From Rubrivivax sp. (GTDB taxonomy: Bacteria > Pseudomonadota > Gammaproteobacteria > Burkholderiales > Burkholderiaceae_C): 64,000 nucleotides of DNA. Within the stretch, counting starts at the first letter, position 1; the number at the start of each line of letters is the position of its first letter. Location of the stretch: assembly GCA_018780805.1 (NCBI GenBank), contig JADMJD010000112.1, positions 62,001 to 126,000 of the forward strand, read 5' to 3'. Under the pieces are notes generated by a model. It did no database searches and was not told where the DNA came from. It saw only the letters and a list, made by a program, of their open reading frames with translations. The translations under genes and the position numbers were made by a program. This document shows, in pieces, positions 47,149-54,803 of the stretch.

Positions 47149-49361
47149 TCGCTGCGCGCGACGATGCGCTGGTTTTTCTCGATCGCGCCGCTCAGCTCGG
47201 CGGCGCTGGCGTAGGCCAGGCCGTCGTCCACCTCGGTCACGGTCAGGCGCGCAATGCGGTTTTCCTTGTAGCCCAGCACCCGGCCGTTCAGCTCGATGGG
47301 CTCGCCACGGGTCAGCACGTTGAAGCTCTGGCCCGCCTTGACACCGTGTTTTTTGCCGAGGTTGATGATCACGCGGGTGCCATCGAGTGCCGCCACCCGC
47401 CCTTTCAGCGGGTACTTCTCGGCCACGGCGCGCGCGATCTGCTGCGCCATCGCCGCGGCCAGCCGGGCCGGGTCGGCCGGGCTGGGGGTGGTCTCGGTGC
47501 GCACCAGGGCCAGCTGCGTGGTTTCGGTGTCGATGGCGCGCAGCGCGGCGGCGAGCTGGTTGCCCTGGGTGTTGAGCACCCCCGACACCATCAGCCGCGC
47601 CGCCAGAATGCGGCCCAGGCGGATCTGCGCGTCCTGGTCGGCCAGCTGCGACGAACCCAGCTTGATCTCGGCCATCAGCTTGTCCAGCAGTCGGCGCTCC
47701 ACCAGGGTGTAGCCGCGCGCCTGCAGCTCGCCGATCAGTGCCTCTTGCAGCAGGCTCTCGAAGCCGATGCGGCCGGTCAGCGATTCCAGCGTGCGGTCCT
47801 GGAAGGGCAGCACGGTGATGGCCAGCACCGGCGAGGTCCAGTCGTCGGCACCGGCAGCCGGTTTGGCGGCCGGCTGCGCCATCCGCGCCGCCAGCTCGCG
47901 CACGCTGTCGTCGATGAATTTCTGCTTCGCGCCGTCCTGCTCGGCGGCCAGGTTCTCGCGCACCTGGCGCAACAGCGCGGCGGTCATCGGGTCCTGCGGG
48001 TCCAGCGCCTGGGCCCGCTCGAGCACCGCCTTGGCCTGGCTGCCCTGGCCGGTCTGGTTGAGGGCCACGGCCAGATTGGACAAGGCCTCCACCGACTGGC
48101 GGTCTTCTTTCGCGGCCTTCTGGTAGGTCTGCGCCGCGGCCTTCGGGTCGCCGGCGCGCTGCAGGTTGCCCACGGCCACCAGCGCCTTGGACTTCTGCCA
48201 GGAAAAATCGGCCTGCGTCTGCGGGGCCGCGGCCTGCTGCAGCGCCGCGGCACTGTCGGCCGCCTGGCCGCTGGCGGCCAGGGCCCGGCCGCGGATCAGG
48301 TAGGCCGCGCTGCGCGCCGGTGAACCGGCGATGATGGCGTTGGCCTCGGCCAGCGCGCCCTGCGCATTGCCCCGCGACAGCAGGATCTCGGCCAGGCCCT
48401 CGCGGCCCATCAGCGCCACCTCGGGGTGGGTGCTGACGCTGGCCAGGGCACGGAACATCTTGTCCGCCTCGTCCAGCTGGCCCTTGCGCAGCAGCTCGTA
48501 GGCCTGCTCGGTGCGCAGGATGTGTTCGACGCTGGGCGGTGGCGGCAGCAGCGCCGCGGCCGCCTTGGCACTGCCCGGCGTGGGCGGGAAGAAGTAGAAA
48601 TCACCTTCCAGCGAGGTGTTTTCCCAGGGCACCTGCTGGCCACGTGAATCCAGCCGCACACCCAGCCGCGTGCGCTTGAAGACCTCTTCCACCGGCAGGC
48701 CCGGGCGCTCCAGGTTGGCCAGCAGGTGCTGGGTGTAGAGGCCGTTGCTGCCCTTGCCGTCGCTGGCCACGCTGCCGGGCGCGGTGGCAAAGGCCAGCAG
48801 CGAGCCGCTGGGCGCGTCCATCTGCGAGAGGCCGCCGCTGCCCGCGGTGGAACGCGAGGCCTTGGCAAACGGGTTGTCGCGGCAGGCGTCCAGGATGACG
48901 ACGTTGATGCGGTTCTTGGCCGCGTCCATCTTGTCCAGCACCTGCTGCGCGTCGATGGCCTTGAACGGCACCTCGTCTTCGCGCTGCACGGTGGCGCCCA
49001 CGGGCAGCAGGAAGTTGCGGCCCTTGACCTGCACACCGTGGCCGGCGAAGTAGAACAGCCCGACCGAATCGCCCTTCAATCGGTCGCCGAAAGCGCGGAT
49101 GGCGGCGTCCATCTGGCGCTGGTCGGCGTCGAGCTTGAGGTCGACCGTGAAACCGGCGCGCGTGAGCACCTTGGCCATGGCCGCGGCGTCGTTGGCCGGG
49201 TTGCTGAGCGGCACCTGGGCGTATTTGCTGTTGCCGATGACCAGCGCATGGCGCGCCTCGGCGGCCTGCGCCACCTGGGCAGCCGCGGCCAGCAGCAGGC
49301 CACCCACCAGCAGGGCCAGTGAGCGCAAGGACATCGATGGGGAGATGGTGAGGAGCTGCAT
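47145..49361 (-). CDS. Caspase-family (peptidase C14) protein fused to TPR, CsgG-like and FlgT-like domains
   Basis: 738 residues from ATG 49361, chosen for GAGG eight bases upstream; ATG 49334 is an alternative. Signal peptide about 10-33. A caspase domain spans about 36-275: catalytic His108 in YFAGHGVQ and Cys160 in VVILDACRDNPF, so the dyad is intact. TPR-like helices lie at about 300-490. A CsgG-like domain spans about 545-670 (LAITVLPFQDRTLESLTG, LVERRLLDKLMAEIKLGSS). A C-terminal beta domain follows (VAALDGTRVIINLGKKHGVK), as in FlgT. It is the first gene of the seven-gene unit. Confidence 0.85.
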   Translation of the reverse strand: MQLLTISPSMSLRSLALLVGGLLLAAAAQVAQAAEARHALVIGNSKYAQVPLSNPANDAAAMAKVLTRAGFTVDLKLDADQRQMDAAIRAFGDRLKGDSVGLFYFAGHGVQVKGRNFLLPVGATVQREDEVPFKAIDAQQVLDKMDAAKNRINVVILDACRDNPFAKASRSTAGSGGLSQMDAPSGSLLAFATAPGSVASDGKGSNGLYTQHLLANLERPGLPVEEVFKRTRLGVRLDSRGQQVPWENTSLEGDFYFFPPTPGSAKAAAALLPPPPSVEHILRTEQAYELLRKGQLDEADKMFRALASVSTHPEVALMGREGLAEILLSRGNAQGALAEANAIIAGSPARSAAYLIRGRALAASGQAADSAAALQQAAAPQTQADFSWQKSKALVAVGNLQRAGDPKAAAQTYQKAAKEDRQSVEALSNLAVALNQTGQGSQAKAVLERAQALDPQDPMTAALLRQVRENLAAEQDGAKQKFIDDSVRELAARMAQPAAKPAAGADDWTSPVLAITVLPFQDRTLESLTGRIGFESLLQEALIGELQARGYTLVERRLLDKLMAEIKLGSSQLADQDAQIRLGRILAARLMVSGVLNTQGNQLAAALRAIDTETTQLALVRTETTPSPADPARLAAAMAQQIARAVAEKYPLKGRVAALDGTRVIINLGKKHGVKAGQSFNVLTRGEPIELNGRVLGYKENRIARLTVTEVDDGLAYASAAELSGAIEKNQRIVARSE

Positions 49362-49466
49362 GCGGGGCCTCTTTGGACGTCGCTCCATGGCAGGCCCTGT
49401 CAGAGCCCGACTGCTTTGCATTCCACCACAGCCCACCGGTCCGGCCTACCCCCTTGTAGAGGGCAA

Positions 49467-50084
49467 TCAGGTCGTGACGGACTTGGCAAACCGCCAGCGC
49501 AGCATCAGGTTGTTGGCCGGCATGTCGGCCCGGCCAACACGTTGCAGGCCGGCCGCGGCCGCCACTTCGTCCACCGCCGCCAGCCGGCGCAGGCCCCAGG
49601 CCGGGTGGCGCTGGCGCAGGTCGGCATCAAAGGCCTGGTTGCCGGGCGCCAGCGGCTCGCCGTCCACGATGTAGGGCCCGTACATCACCAGCTGGCCCTG
49701 CGGTGCCAGCACCGAGGCCGCGCCGCGCATCAACGCGGGCGTGACGGCCCAGGGCGCGATGTGCACGAGGTTGGCGCAGAACACGGCGTCCCAGCCGCCC
49801 GGGCGTGTGGGCCAGGGGCCGTTCAGCACGTCCAGGTGCTGCGGCACGGCCACGTTGGCCAGGCCGGCGCACCGCAAGGCCAACGCCGGCAGGGCCGCCG
49901 CTTCGGCCTCGGTGGGCTGCCAGGTCCAGTCCGGGCGTACAGCGGCCAGGTGGGCGGCGTGCTGGCCGGTGCCGCTGGCCAGCTCCAGCACCGCTGCGCC
50001 GCGTGGCAGCCACTGCTGCAGCATGTCACCGATGGGGCCGCGGTTGCGGTCGGCGGCCGGGCTGAAGGGGAGATCAGGGTTCAC
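49467..50084 (-). CDS. DUF938 family SAM-dependent methyltransferase-like protein
   Basis: 205 residues from GTG 50084 (VNPDLPFSPAADRNRGPI). The SAM-binding motif I is VLELASGTGQHAAHLA, and the acidic residue follows as TEAEAAALP. The middle reads VFCANLVHIAPWAV, and DUF938 signatures include YGPYIVDGEP and PGNQAFDADL. The substrate is unknown. Its start overlaps the preceding gene on the same strand by 11 bases. Confidence 0.88.
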   Translation of the reverse strand: MNPDLPFSPAADRNRGPIGDMLQQWLPRGAAVLELASGTGQHAAHLAAVRPDWTWQPTEAEAAALPALALRCAGLANVAVPQHLDVLNGPWPTRPGGWDAVFCANLVHIAPWAVTPALMRGAASVLAPQGQLVMYGPYIVDGEPLAPGNQAFDADLRQRHPAWGLRRLAAVDEVAAAAGLQRVGRADMPANNLMLRWRFAKSVTT

Positions 50085-50442
50085 CGTCGCTCACCTCTTC
50101 GGCGTCCAGGCGCAGCCGCTGGCGGCGCACGCCGCCGCCCACCTGCGTGACGGCGCGCAGGCGCAGGGCCTGGCCTTCGGCCACGGTGCGGCGGCAATGG
50201 AACTCCAGGTTGTCGGTTTCGCCCGGGCATTGGGCCGGGATGCGGCGCTGCCAGGCCTGGGCGCCGTTCAAGTCCAGCCGCACGGCCAGCCAGGGGGCAG
50301 ACCCGGACTCGGGTGTCTGCACGACAAATCGCAGGTCGATCTCGAACACCCGGTCGCGGCCCAGCACGGCGGGCACGGTCAGGGTGGCGACATCGGCGTC
50401 GCCGGCGTCGACGGACCAGTGTTCGGGACGGGTGGCACGCAT
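50074..50442 (-). CDS. Hypothetical protein, all-beta
   Basis: 122 residues from ATG 50442 (MRATRPEHWSVDAGDADVATL). No family is recognised. Alternating strands such as RVFEIDLRFVVQTPESGS and WLAVRLDLNGAQAW suggest a small beta-sandwich; one His-Cys-Arg segment (EFHCRRTVAEGQ) is present. There is no signal peptide. It overlaps the DUF938 gene and follows, on the same strand, the 29-bp repeat array behind the Nudix gene. Confidence 0.6.
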   Translation of the reverse strand: MRATRPEHWSVDAGDADVATLTVPAVLGRDRVFEIDLRFVVQTPESGSAPWLAVRLDLNGAQAWQRRIPAQCPGETDNLEFHCRRTVAEGQALRLRAVTQVGGGVRRQRLRLDAEEVSDGEP

Positions 50443-50459
50443 GGCGCCGGATGTTAGGT

Positions 50460-50579
50460 CAGGCCGCCAGCGCGGCCTGGGGCCAGTTCAGGCCGCCAGC
50501 GCGGCCTGGAGCCGGTTCAGACCGCCAGCGCGGCCTGGAGCCAGTTCAGGCCGCCAGCGCGGCCTGGGGCCGGTTCAGG
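50460..50579. repeat. 29-bp tandem repeat array with internal hairpin
   Basis: Units start at 50460, 50489, 50518 and 50547, exactly 29 bases apart, with only transitions between copies. A fifth, partial unit at 50576 overlaps the end of the Nudix coding region. Each unit contains AGGCCGC-CAGC-GCGGCCT, a perfect 7-base-arm hairpin. The array therefore looks like serial duplication of the gene's own 3' end, giving repeated stop-codon tails and hairpins. Confidence 0.9.
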
Positions 50580-51051
50580 CCACCAGCTCGGCCTGCGGGG
50601 CGCGCAGCTGCTGCAGCAGCGCGGCCAGGTCCAGCCGTTCGCACAACACGGCCGCCAGACGTGGCGTCACACGCGGGCGCACCTGGTCGATGGCAAACCA
50701 GTCAAAACCGTCCATCTCCGGCAGGCGCTGCCCGCTGGCGCTGGAAAAGCGGCTTTCGCAGACCAGCCCGGCCGGGTCCCAGCGCGGCTGCAAGGCGGCG
50801 AAGAGGTGCAGGTCCTTGCGCGGGCGGTAGTCCAGGCGGCCCAGGTCCAGCAGCGGCGTGTCGTCCAGCACCAGGCCGGTTTCTTCCTGCGTTTCGCGCA
50901 GCGCGGTGGCGCGCGGGCTTTCGCCCGGCGCGGGGCCGCCCTTGGGCAGGTCCCAGTGGTCGTGGCCGGTCACGTGGCACAGCAACAGCTCCGCCGCATC
51001 GTTGAGGATCACGATGCCGCAGCTGAGCTTGCGCGCCGGCAGGAAGGACAT
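50575..51051 (-). CDS. Nudix hydrolase
   Basis: 158 residues from ATG 51051 (MSFLPARKLSCGIVIL). The Nudix box is intact: GGPAPGESPRATALRETQEETGL, with RE-x-x-EE-x-G. Flanking features are HDHWDLPKG upstream of the box and PRKDLHLFAAL downstream. Substrates could be (d)NTPs, dinucleoside polyphosphates or a related pyrophosphate. The last codons encode PQAELVA and coincide with the partial fifth copy of the 29-bp repeat. Confidence 0.9.
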   Translation of the reverse strand: MSFLPARKLSCGIVILNDAAELLLCHVTGHDHWDLPKGGPAPGESPRATALRETQEETGLVLDDTPLLDLGRLDYRPRKDLHLFAALQPRWDPAGLVCESRFSSASGQRLPEMDGFDWFAIDQVRPRVTPRLAAVLCERLDLAALLQQLRAPQAELVA

Positions 51052-51141
51052 GCGTCCAGCATGCCGCAAGCGCACGACATGCGCATGACCGAAGTGAGTG
51101 CCCATCACCCGTCAAATGCCTTCGGCCGTGACGGAGTGCTG

Positions 51142-51409
51142 GGAGTCTGTCGGACTTTGGGTGGGGCCTGCGCCGGGGCGAGTTGTGGTGGTGGGCTGGG
51201 CGCTGGCGAGGCGTGTGGCGGGTCCACACCACGAGCCAGCAACGACGCCCGGCGCCGCAAATCGCCCCGGCCCTGTGGGTTGGGCCTGGAAACCGGCTGA
51301 TTCGTCGTTGAAAATGCTCGCCATACCGCCCGGTATGGCTGCGCTTTTCGCCTAGCCTCAGCCGGTTTCCAGGCCCAACGCAGGCCCCACCCAAAGTCCA
51401 ACAGACTCC
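51142..51409. repeat. Nested inverted-repeat element in the intergenic region
   Basis: The gene-free stretch 51052-51424 (373 bases) is largely filled by this structure. Outer arms of 30 bases (51142-51171 and 51380-51409) match with one mismatch. Inner arms of 21 bases (51280-51300 and 51358-51378) match perfectly. The core 51310-51349 is a hairpin with GCCATACCG/CGGTATGGC arms. Between the left outer and inner arms lie 108 extra bases absent from the right side. It resembles a MITE-like or structured-RNA element rather than a gene. Confidence 0.85.
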
Positions 51410-51424
51410 TACGCTGCGGCCCCC

Positions 51425-52276
51425 ATGCTGATCACCATCGCCCCGGGCGTGCGCCTGTTCGTCGACGTGCAGGGCCCGTCCCACGTGCCGGACGGGCCGC
51501 TGCTGCGCGAAAAGCCCACGCTGATCCTGCTGCACGGCGGCCCGGGTTACGACCACTCCAGCTTCAAGCCGGCCTTCAATGCGCTGGCCGATCGGGTGCA
51601 GATCGTCTACGTGGACCACCGCGGCCATGGCCGCAGCGACCGCCGGCCCGAAGCCGAATGGACGCTGGACACCTTCGCCGATGACGTGGTGCGGTTGAGT
51701 GATGCGCTGGGCCTGGTGAAACCCATCGTGCTGGGCCAGTCCTTCGGCGGCTTTGTGGCACAGCGTTACCTGGCGCGCCACCCGGGCCACGCGGCCAAGG
51801 TGGTGCTGTCCAGCACCAGCCCGCACCTGGGGCTGGACCGCAAGCTGGCGATGTTTGAGCGCCTGGGCGGGCCGGTGGCACGTGAGCTCGCCCGCGCCTT
51901 CTGGACGGCGCCCAGCGCCGCCACCTGGGCGCCCTACGTGCAGACCTGCCTGCCGCTGTACAACACCCGCCCCGGCGACGCGCTGGCACGCCAGCGCACA
52001 CTGTTCAACGAGCCCATCCTGTTTGCCTCGGCCAGCGGCGAGCAGCAGACCATGGACCTGCTGCCCGGCCTGGCCGCCGTGCGTTGCCCGGTGCTGGTGC
52101 TGGCCGGCGCCGACGACCCGGTCTGCCCGCTGGCCGATGCGCAGGACATCGCCGCGGCCATCCCCGCGCCCTGGGGCCGGCTGGCCGTGGTGCCCGACGC
52201 CGGCCACGGCACCTGGCGCGACCAGCCCGAAGCTGCGTTTGCGCTGCTGCGCCAGTTCATCACGGAACCCGCCTGA
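51425..52276 (+). CDS. Alpha/beta-hydrolase, proline-iminopeptidase-like
   Basis: 283 residues. The oxyanion motif is LLHGGPGYDHSS, the nucleophile elbow GQSFGGFVAQRYLA, and the catalytic His is in DAGHGTWRDQ, with Asp in LAGADDPVCPLAD. HGGPG plus GQSFGG is characteristic of prolyl-iminopeptidase-type enzymes, but ester or lactone hydrolases share it. No signal peptide is seen. It is followed two bases later by a small membrane protein gene. Confidence 0.85.
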   Translation: MLITIAPGVRLFVDVQGPSHVPDGPLLREKPTLILLHGGPGYDHSSFKPAFNALADRVQIVYVDHRGHGRSDRRPEAEWTLDTFADDVVRLSDALGLVKPIVLGQSFGGFVAQRYLARHPGHAAKVVLSSTSPHLGLDRKLAMFERLGGPVARELARAFWTAPSAATWAPYVQTCLPLYNTRPGDALARQRTLFNEPILFASASGEQQTMDLLPGLAAVRCPVLVLAGADDPVCPLADAQDIAAAIPAPWGRLAVVPDAGHGTWRDQPEAAFALLRQFITEPA

Positions 52277-52278
52277 AC

Positions 52279-52542
52279 ATGGCAACCCCGCAACCGCCCG
52301 TCGAACCCTTCCGCCCCGTCAACCGGCGCCAGCGGCTGCTGATCGCGCTGCTGGCCGTGGGCACCACGCTGGCCATCGGCGTGGGCATGCTGTCGCCGCA
52401 CGTGGAGTTCCTGCGCGCCCAGCTGAAACGGCTGCTGGCCGACGTGCCGGCCTGCGCCCCAGGCCAGCTGCGCGGCTGCACCGGCGGCATCCAGGACGTG
52501 TTCGTGGTGGAACCGCCGGCGCCGGCGTCGGCCCCGCCCTGA
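52279..52542 (+). CDS. Small single-pass membrane protein
   Basis: 87 residues from ATG 52279. A basic stretch (NRRQR) precedes one hydrophobic segment (LLIALLAVGTTLAIGVGML, about 20-38), so it probably has cytoplasmic N-in topology. The remaining part contains two cysteines (PACAPGQLRGCTGG) that may form a disulfide outside, and ends in a Pro/Ala tail. No family is recognised. It is only two bases behind the hydrolase stop, so it is probably co-transcribed. Confidence 0.6.
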   Translation: MATPQPPVEPFRPVNRRQRLLIALLAVGTTLAIGVGMLSPHVEFLRAQLKRLLADVPACAPGQLRGCTGGIQDVFVVEPPAPASAPP

Positions 52543-52603
52543 GGCCCTCAACCCCGGTGGAACAGGGCCGATAAGCAGGGTTCCAGCACCAGGAGCCCTG
52601 CGC

Positions 52604-53572
52604 ATGACCGAGCTTGCCCCGACCACTTACCGCCTGTTGACCCGCAGCGACATGGACGGCCTCGTCTGTGCCGTTCTGCTGAAAGAGCTGGGCCTGCTGG
52701 GTGACATCGTCTTCCACCACCCCAAGGACGTGCAGGACGGCAAGGTGGCCGTGGGCCCGCGTGACATCCTGACCAACCTGCCCTACGTGCCCGGGTGCGG
52801 CATGTGTTTCGACCACCACGCCAGCGAGGCGGTGCGCAACGGCGGCCGCGACACACCGAACTACATCCTGAAGGCCGAGGCCAAATCGGCCGCGCGGGTG
52901 GTGTACGACCACTTTGGCGGCAAGGCGCGTTTTCCGCGCATCGCCGACGCCATGATGGACGCCGTGGACAAGGCCGATTCCGCCGGCTTCAGCTTTGATG
53001 ACGTCTTGACGCCGGCAGGTTGGGAGTTGCTGTCCTTCCTGATGGACGCGCGCACCGGCCTGGGCCGCTTCCGCGACTTCCGCGTCTCGAACTACCAGCT
53101 GATGATGATGCTCATCGATTGCTGCCGCGACCTCAGCATCCAGCAGATCCTGGCCCTGCCCGACGTGCAGGAGCGCGTGGACCTGTTCTTTGCGCAGCAC
53201 GCGTTGTTCCGCCAGCAGATCCAGCGCGTGGCGCGTGTGCACGGGCCACTGGTGGTGCTGGACCTGCGGGCCGAGGAGACGATCTACGCCGGCAACCGCT
53301 TTGTGGTCTACGCGATGTTCCCGCAGTGCGACATCAGCATGCACGTGATGTGGGGCCGCGAGAAGATGAACACGGTCTACACCGTGGGCAAGAGCATCTT
53401 CGACCGCGGCAACCCGATGAACGTGGGCAACCTGATGTTGTGCCACGGCGGCGGTGGTCACCCGGCCGCCGGCACCTGCCAGGGCCCGAACGACGAAGCC
53501 GACGCGATGAAGGACGAACTGATCGAAGAGATCCTGACGCTGTCGCGACGCGGCGTGGCCGAGCTGGCCTGA
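52604..53572 (+). CDS. DHH-family phosphoesterase
   Basis: 322 residues. The N-terminus has TRSDMDGLVCAVLLKELG in place of the usual DHD/DxDG motif, followed by CFDHHASE (DHH), a middle DAVDKADSAG motif, and a C-terminal GGGGHPAAGTC as in DHHA1 domains. Such enzymes hydrolyse oligonucleotides, cyclic dinucleotides or pyrophosphate chains with manganese. The exact substrate is not predictable. It is followed by slyX. Confidence 0.85.
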   Translation: MTELAPTTYRLLTRSDMDGLVCAVLLKELGLLGDIVFHHPKDVQDGKVAVGPRDILTNLPYVPGCGMCFDHHASEAVRNGGRDTPNYILKAEAKSAARVVYDHFGGKARFPRIADAMMDAVDKADSAGFSFDDVLTPAGWELLSFLMDARTGLGRFRDFRVSNYQLMMMLIDCCRDLSIQQILALPDVQERVDLFFAQHALFRQQIQRVARVHGPLVVLDLRAEETIYAGNRFVVYAMFPQCDISMHVMWGREKMNTVYTVGKSIFDRGNPMNVGNLMLCHGGGGHPAAGTCQGPNDEADAMKDELIEEILTLSRRGVAELA

Positions 53573-53618
53573 GCCCGCCTATGCCCGCCTGAGCCCGGTC
53601 AACCTCTAACATCGGGGC

Positions 53619-53843
53619 ATGACAGCCGATGCCCTGACGCAGATCGACGACCGCCTGGTCGACCTGGAGACCAAGGCCGCGTTCACCGAGGACCTGCTGG
53701 ACCGGCTGAACGAGGTGCTGGTGCAACAACAGCAGCAGATCGACCGCCTGATGCTGGAAGTGACGCGGCTGAACCACCAGGCCGCCGGTGCCGAAGCCGG
53801 CGGCCCGCGCAGCCTGCGCGACGAGCTGCCGCCGCACTACTGA
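53619..53843 (+). CDS. slyX: SlyX family protein
   Basis: 74 residues, a coiled-coil of about 55 residues (DDRLVDLETKAAFTEDLLDR, LNEVLVQQQQQIDRL) followed by the family's conserved C-terminal PPHY. SlyX has no known biochemical role. The pattern and length are unmistakable. It is followed by a small membrane protein gene. Confidence 0.92.
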   Translation: MTADALTQIDDRLVDLETKAAFTEDLLDRLNEVLVQQQQQIDRLMLEVTRLNHQAAGAEAGGPRSLRDELPPHY

Positions 53844-53870
53844 AGCGGCACCACTGAAGCCACCCCCGCC

Positions 53871-54086
53871 ATGACCGTCTTCTACTGGCTGATGGGCCTG
53901 CTCATCGTGGGCACCTTCGTGCCGTCGGTGCTCTACCTGCTGCTGTACGCCTTCACCAGCGAGCCGGCCTGTCTGAGCCGCGCGCGTGTGCTGTGGAACA
54001 TCAGCCGCGTGTTCACGATGCTGTCGATCAACCTGCTGATCTGGGGCCATGTGCTGGCCGGGCTGTGGGGCCTCTGGTTCGGCTGA
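53871..54086 (+). CDS. Small double-spanning membrane protein
   Basis: 71 residues with two predicted TM helices: about 4-28 (FYWLMGLLIVGTFVPSVLYLL) and about 45-70 (FTMLSINLLIWGHVLAGLWGL). A short polar loop with CLSRAR lies between. Not recognised. The start has no strong ribosome site. Codon use fits the genome. Confidence 0.6.
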   Translation: MTVFYWLMGLLIVGTFVPSVLYLLLYAFTSEPACLSRARVLWNISRVFTMLSINLLIWGHVLAGLWGLWFG

Positions 54087-54132
54087 CAAGGTGTAGAGTG
54101 CTGGGTTTTTCGCCCATCTGACCCCGCCCAGC

Positions 54133-54803
54133 ATGGAACTACCGCGCACGGCCCTGAATGGCTCGGCGCTGATGGGATTGTTGTCCCAGCTGGCCCTTGT
54201 CGACCGCCCGGCCGGGCGGCCCCTTCCCTCGTCAAGGGCCTGGGCCGCTGGCTGGGCTGGAAAGAATCCATCCCGCTCGCCGCCGTGCTGCAGGCACCGC
54301 CCACGGTGGCCGCCACGGCATGTGCCTCGGCGGCCCACGCCGCGCTGCAGCGCGAGCTGCAGCGTGTCCAGGCCGAGCTGGCACGCTTGATCGCCGACGA
54401 CAGCAGCACCCGCAGCGAGGACGGCTGGGATTTCCTGCCCTTTCGCCGCCACTGCTTTGCGATGCAGCAGGCCATGGGCGCGGCCATCACGCCGCTGCGT
54501 GCCCAGACACGCGCCGCCGTGGCCCGGCTCTCGCCCGCGATGGCGCAGCTGGCCGCGCTGGACGCCGTGATGGCCAACCTGCTGGCGCCGCGCGAACAGG
54601 CCCTGCTGGCCCAGCTGCCGGTGCTGCTGGACAAACACTTCACCCAGCTGCGCGACGCCGCGGTGCCGGGCGGGCCGCCCTGGCTGCCCCGCTTCGACCA
54701 CGACATGCGGCGCCTGCTGCACGCCGAGCTGGACCTGCGCCTGCAACCCGTGCTGGGCCTGCTGGCCACGCTGCAGCGCGCCGCTGAAACTCAAATCCCA
54801 TGA
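54133..54803 (+). pseudogene. DUF3348 family gene, apparently frameshifted near 54205-54222
   Basis: The N-terminal DUF3348 segment (MELPRTALNGSALMGLLSQL) reads from ATG 54133 in frame 1. The rest (SLVKGLGRWLGWKESIPLAAV and LQAPPTVAATACASAAHAAL onward) is in another frame, reading through to the stop at 54801-54803. Between them is the run CCGGGCGGCCCC (about 54209-54222), where a one-base change would fuse both parts. The two pieces together match the full length of the family (about 220 residues). It is either a natural frameshift or a sequencing error. The downstream motor-like gene overlaps it by four bases, so coupling was functional in the ancestor. Confidence 0.7.
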
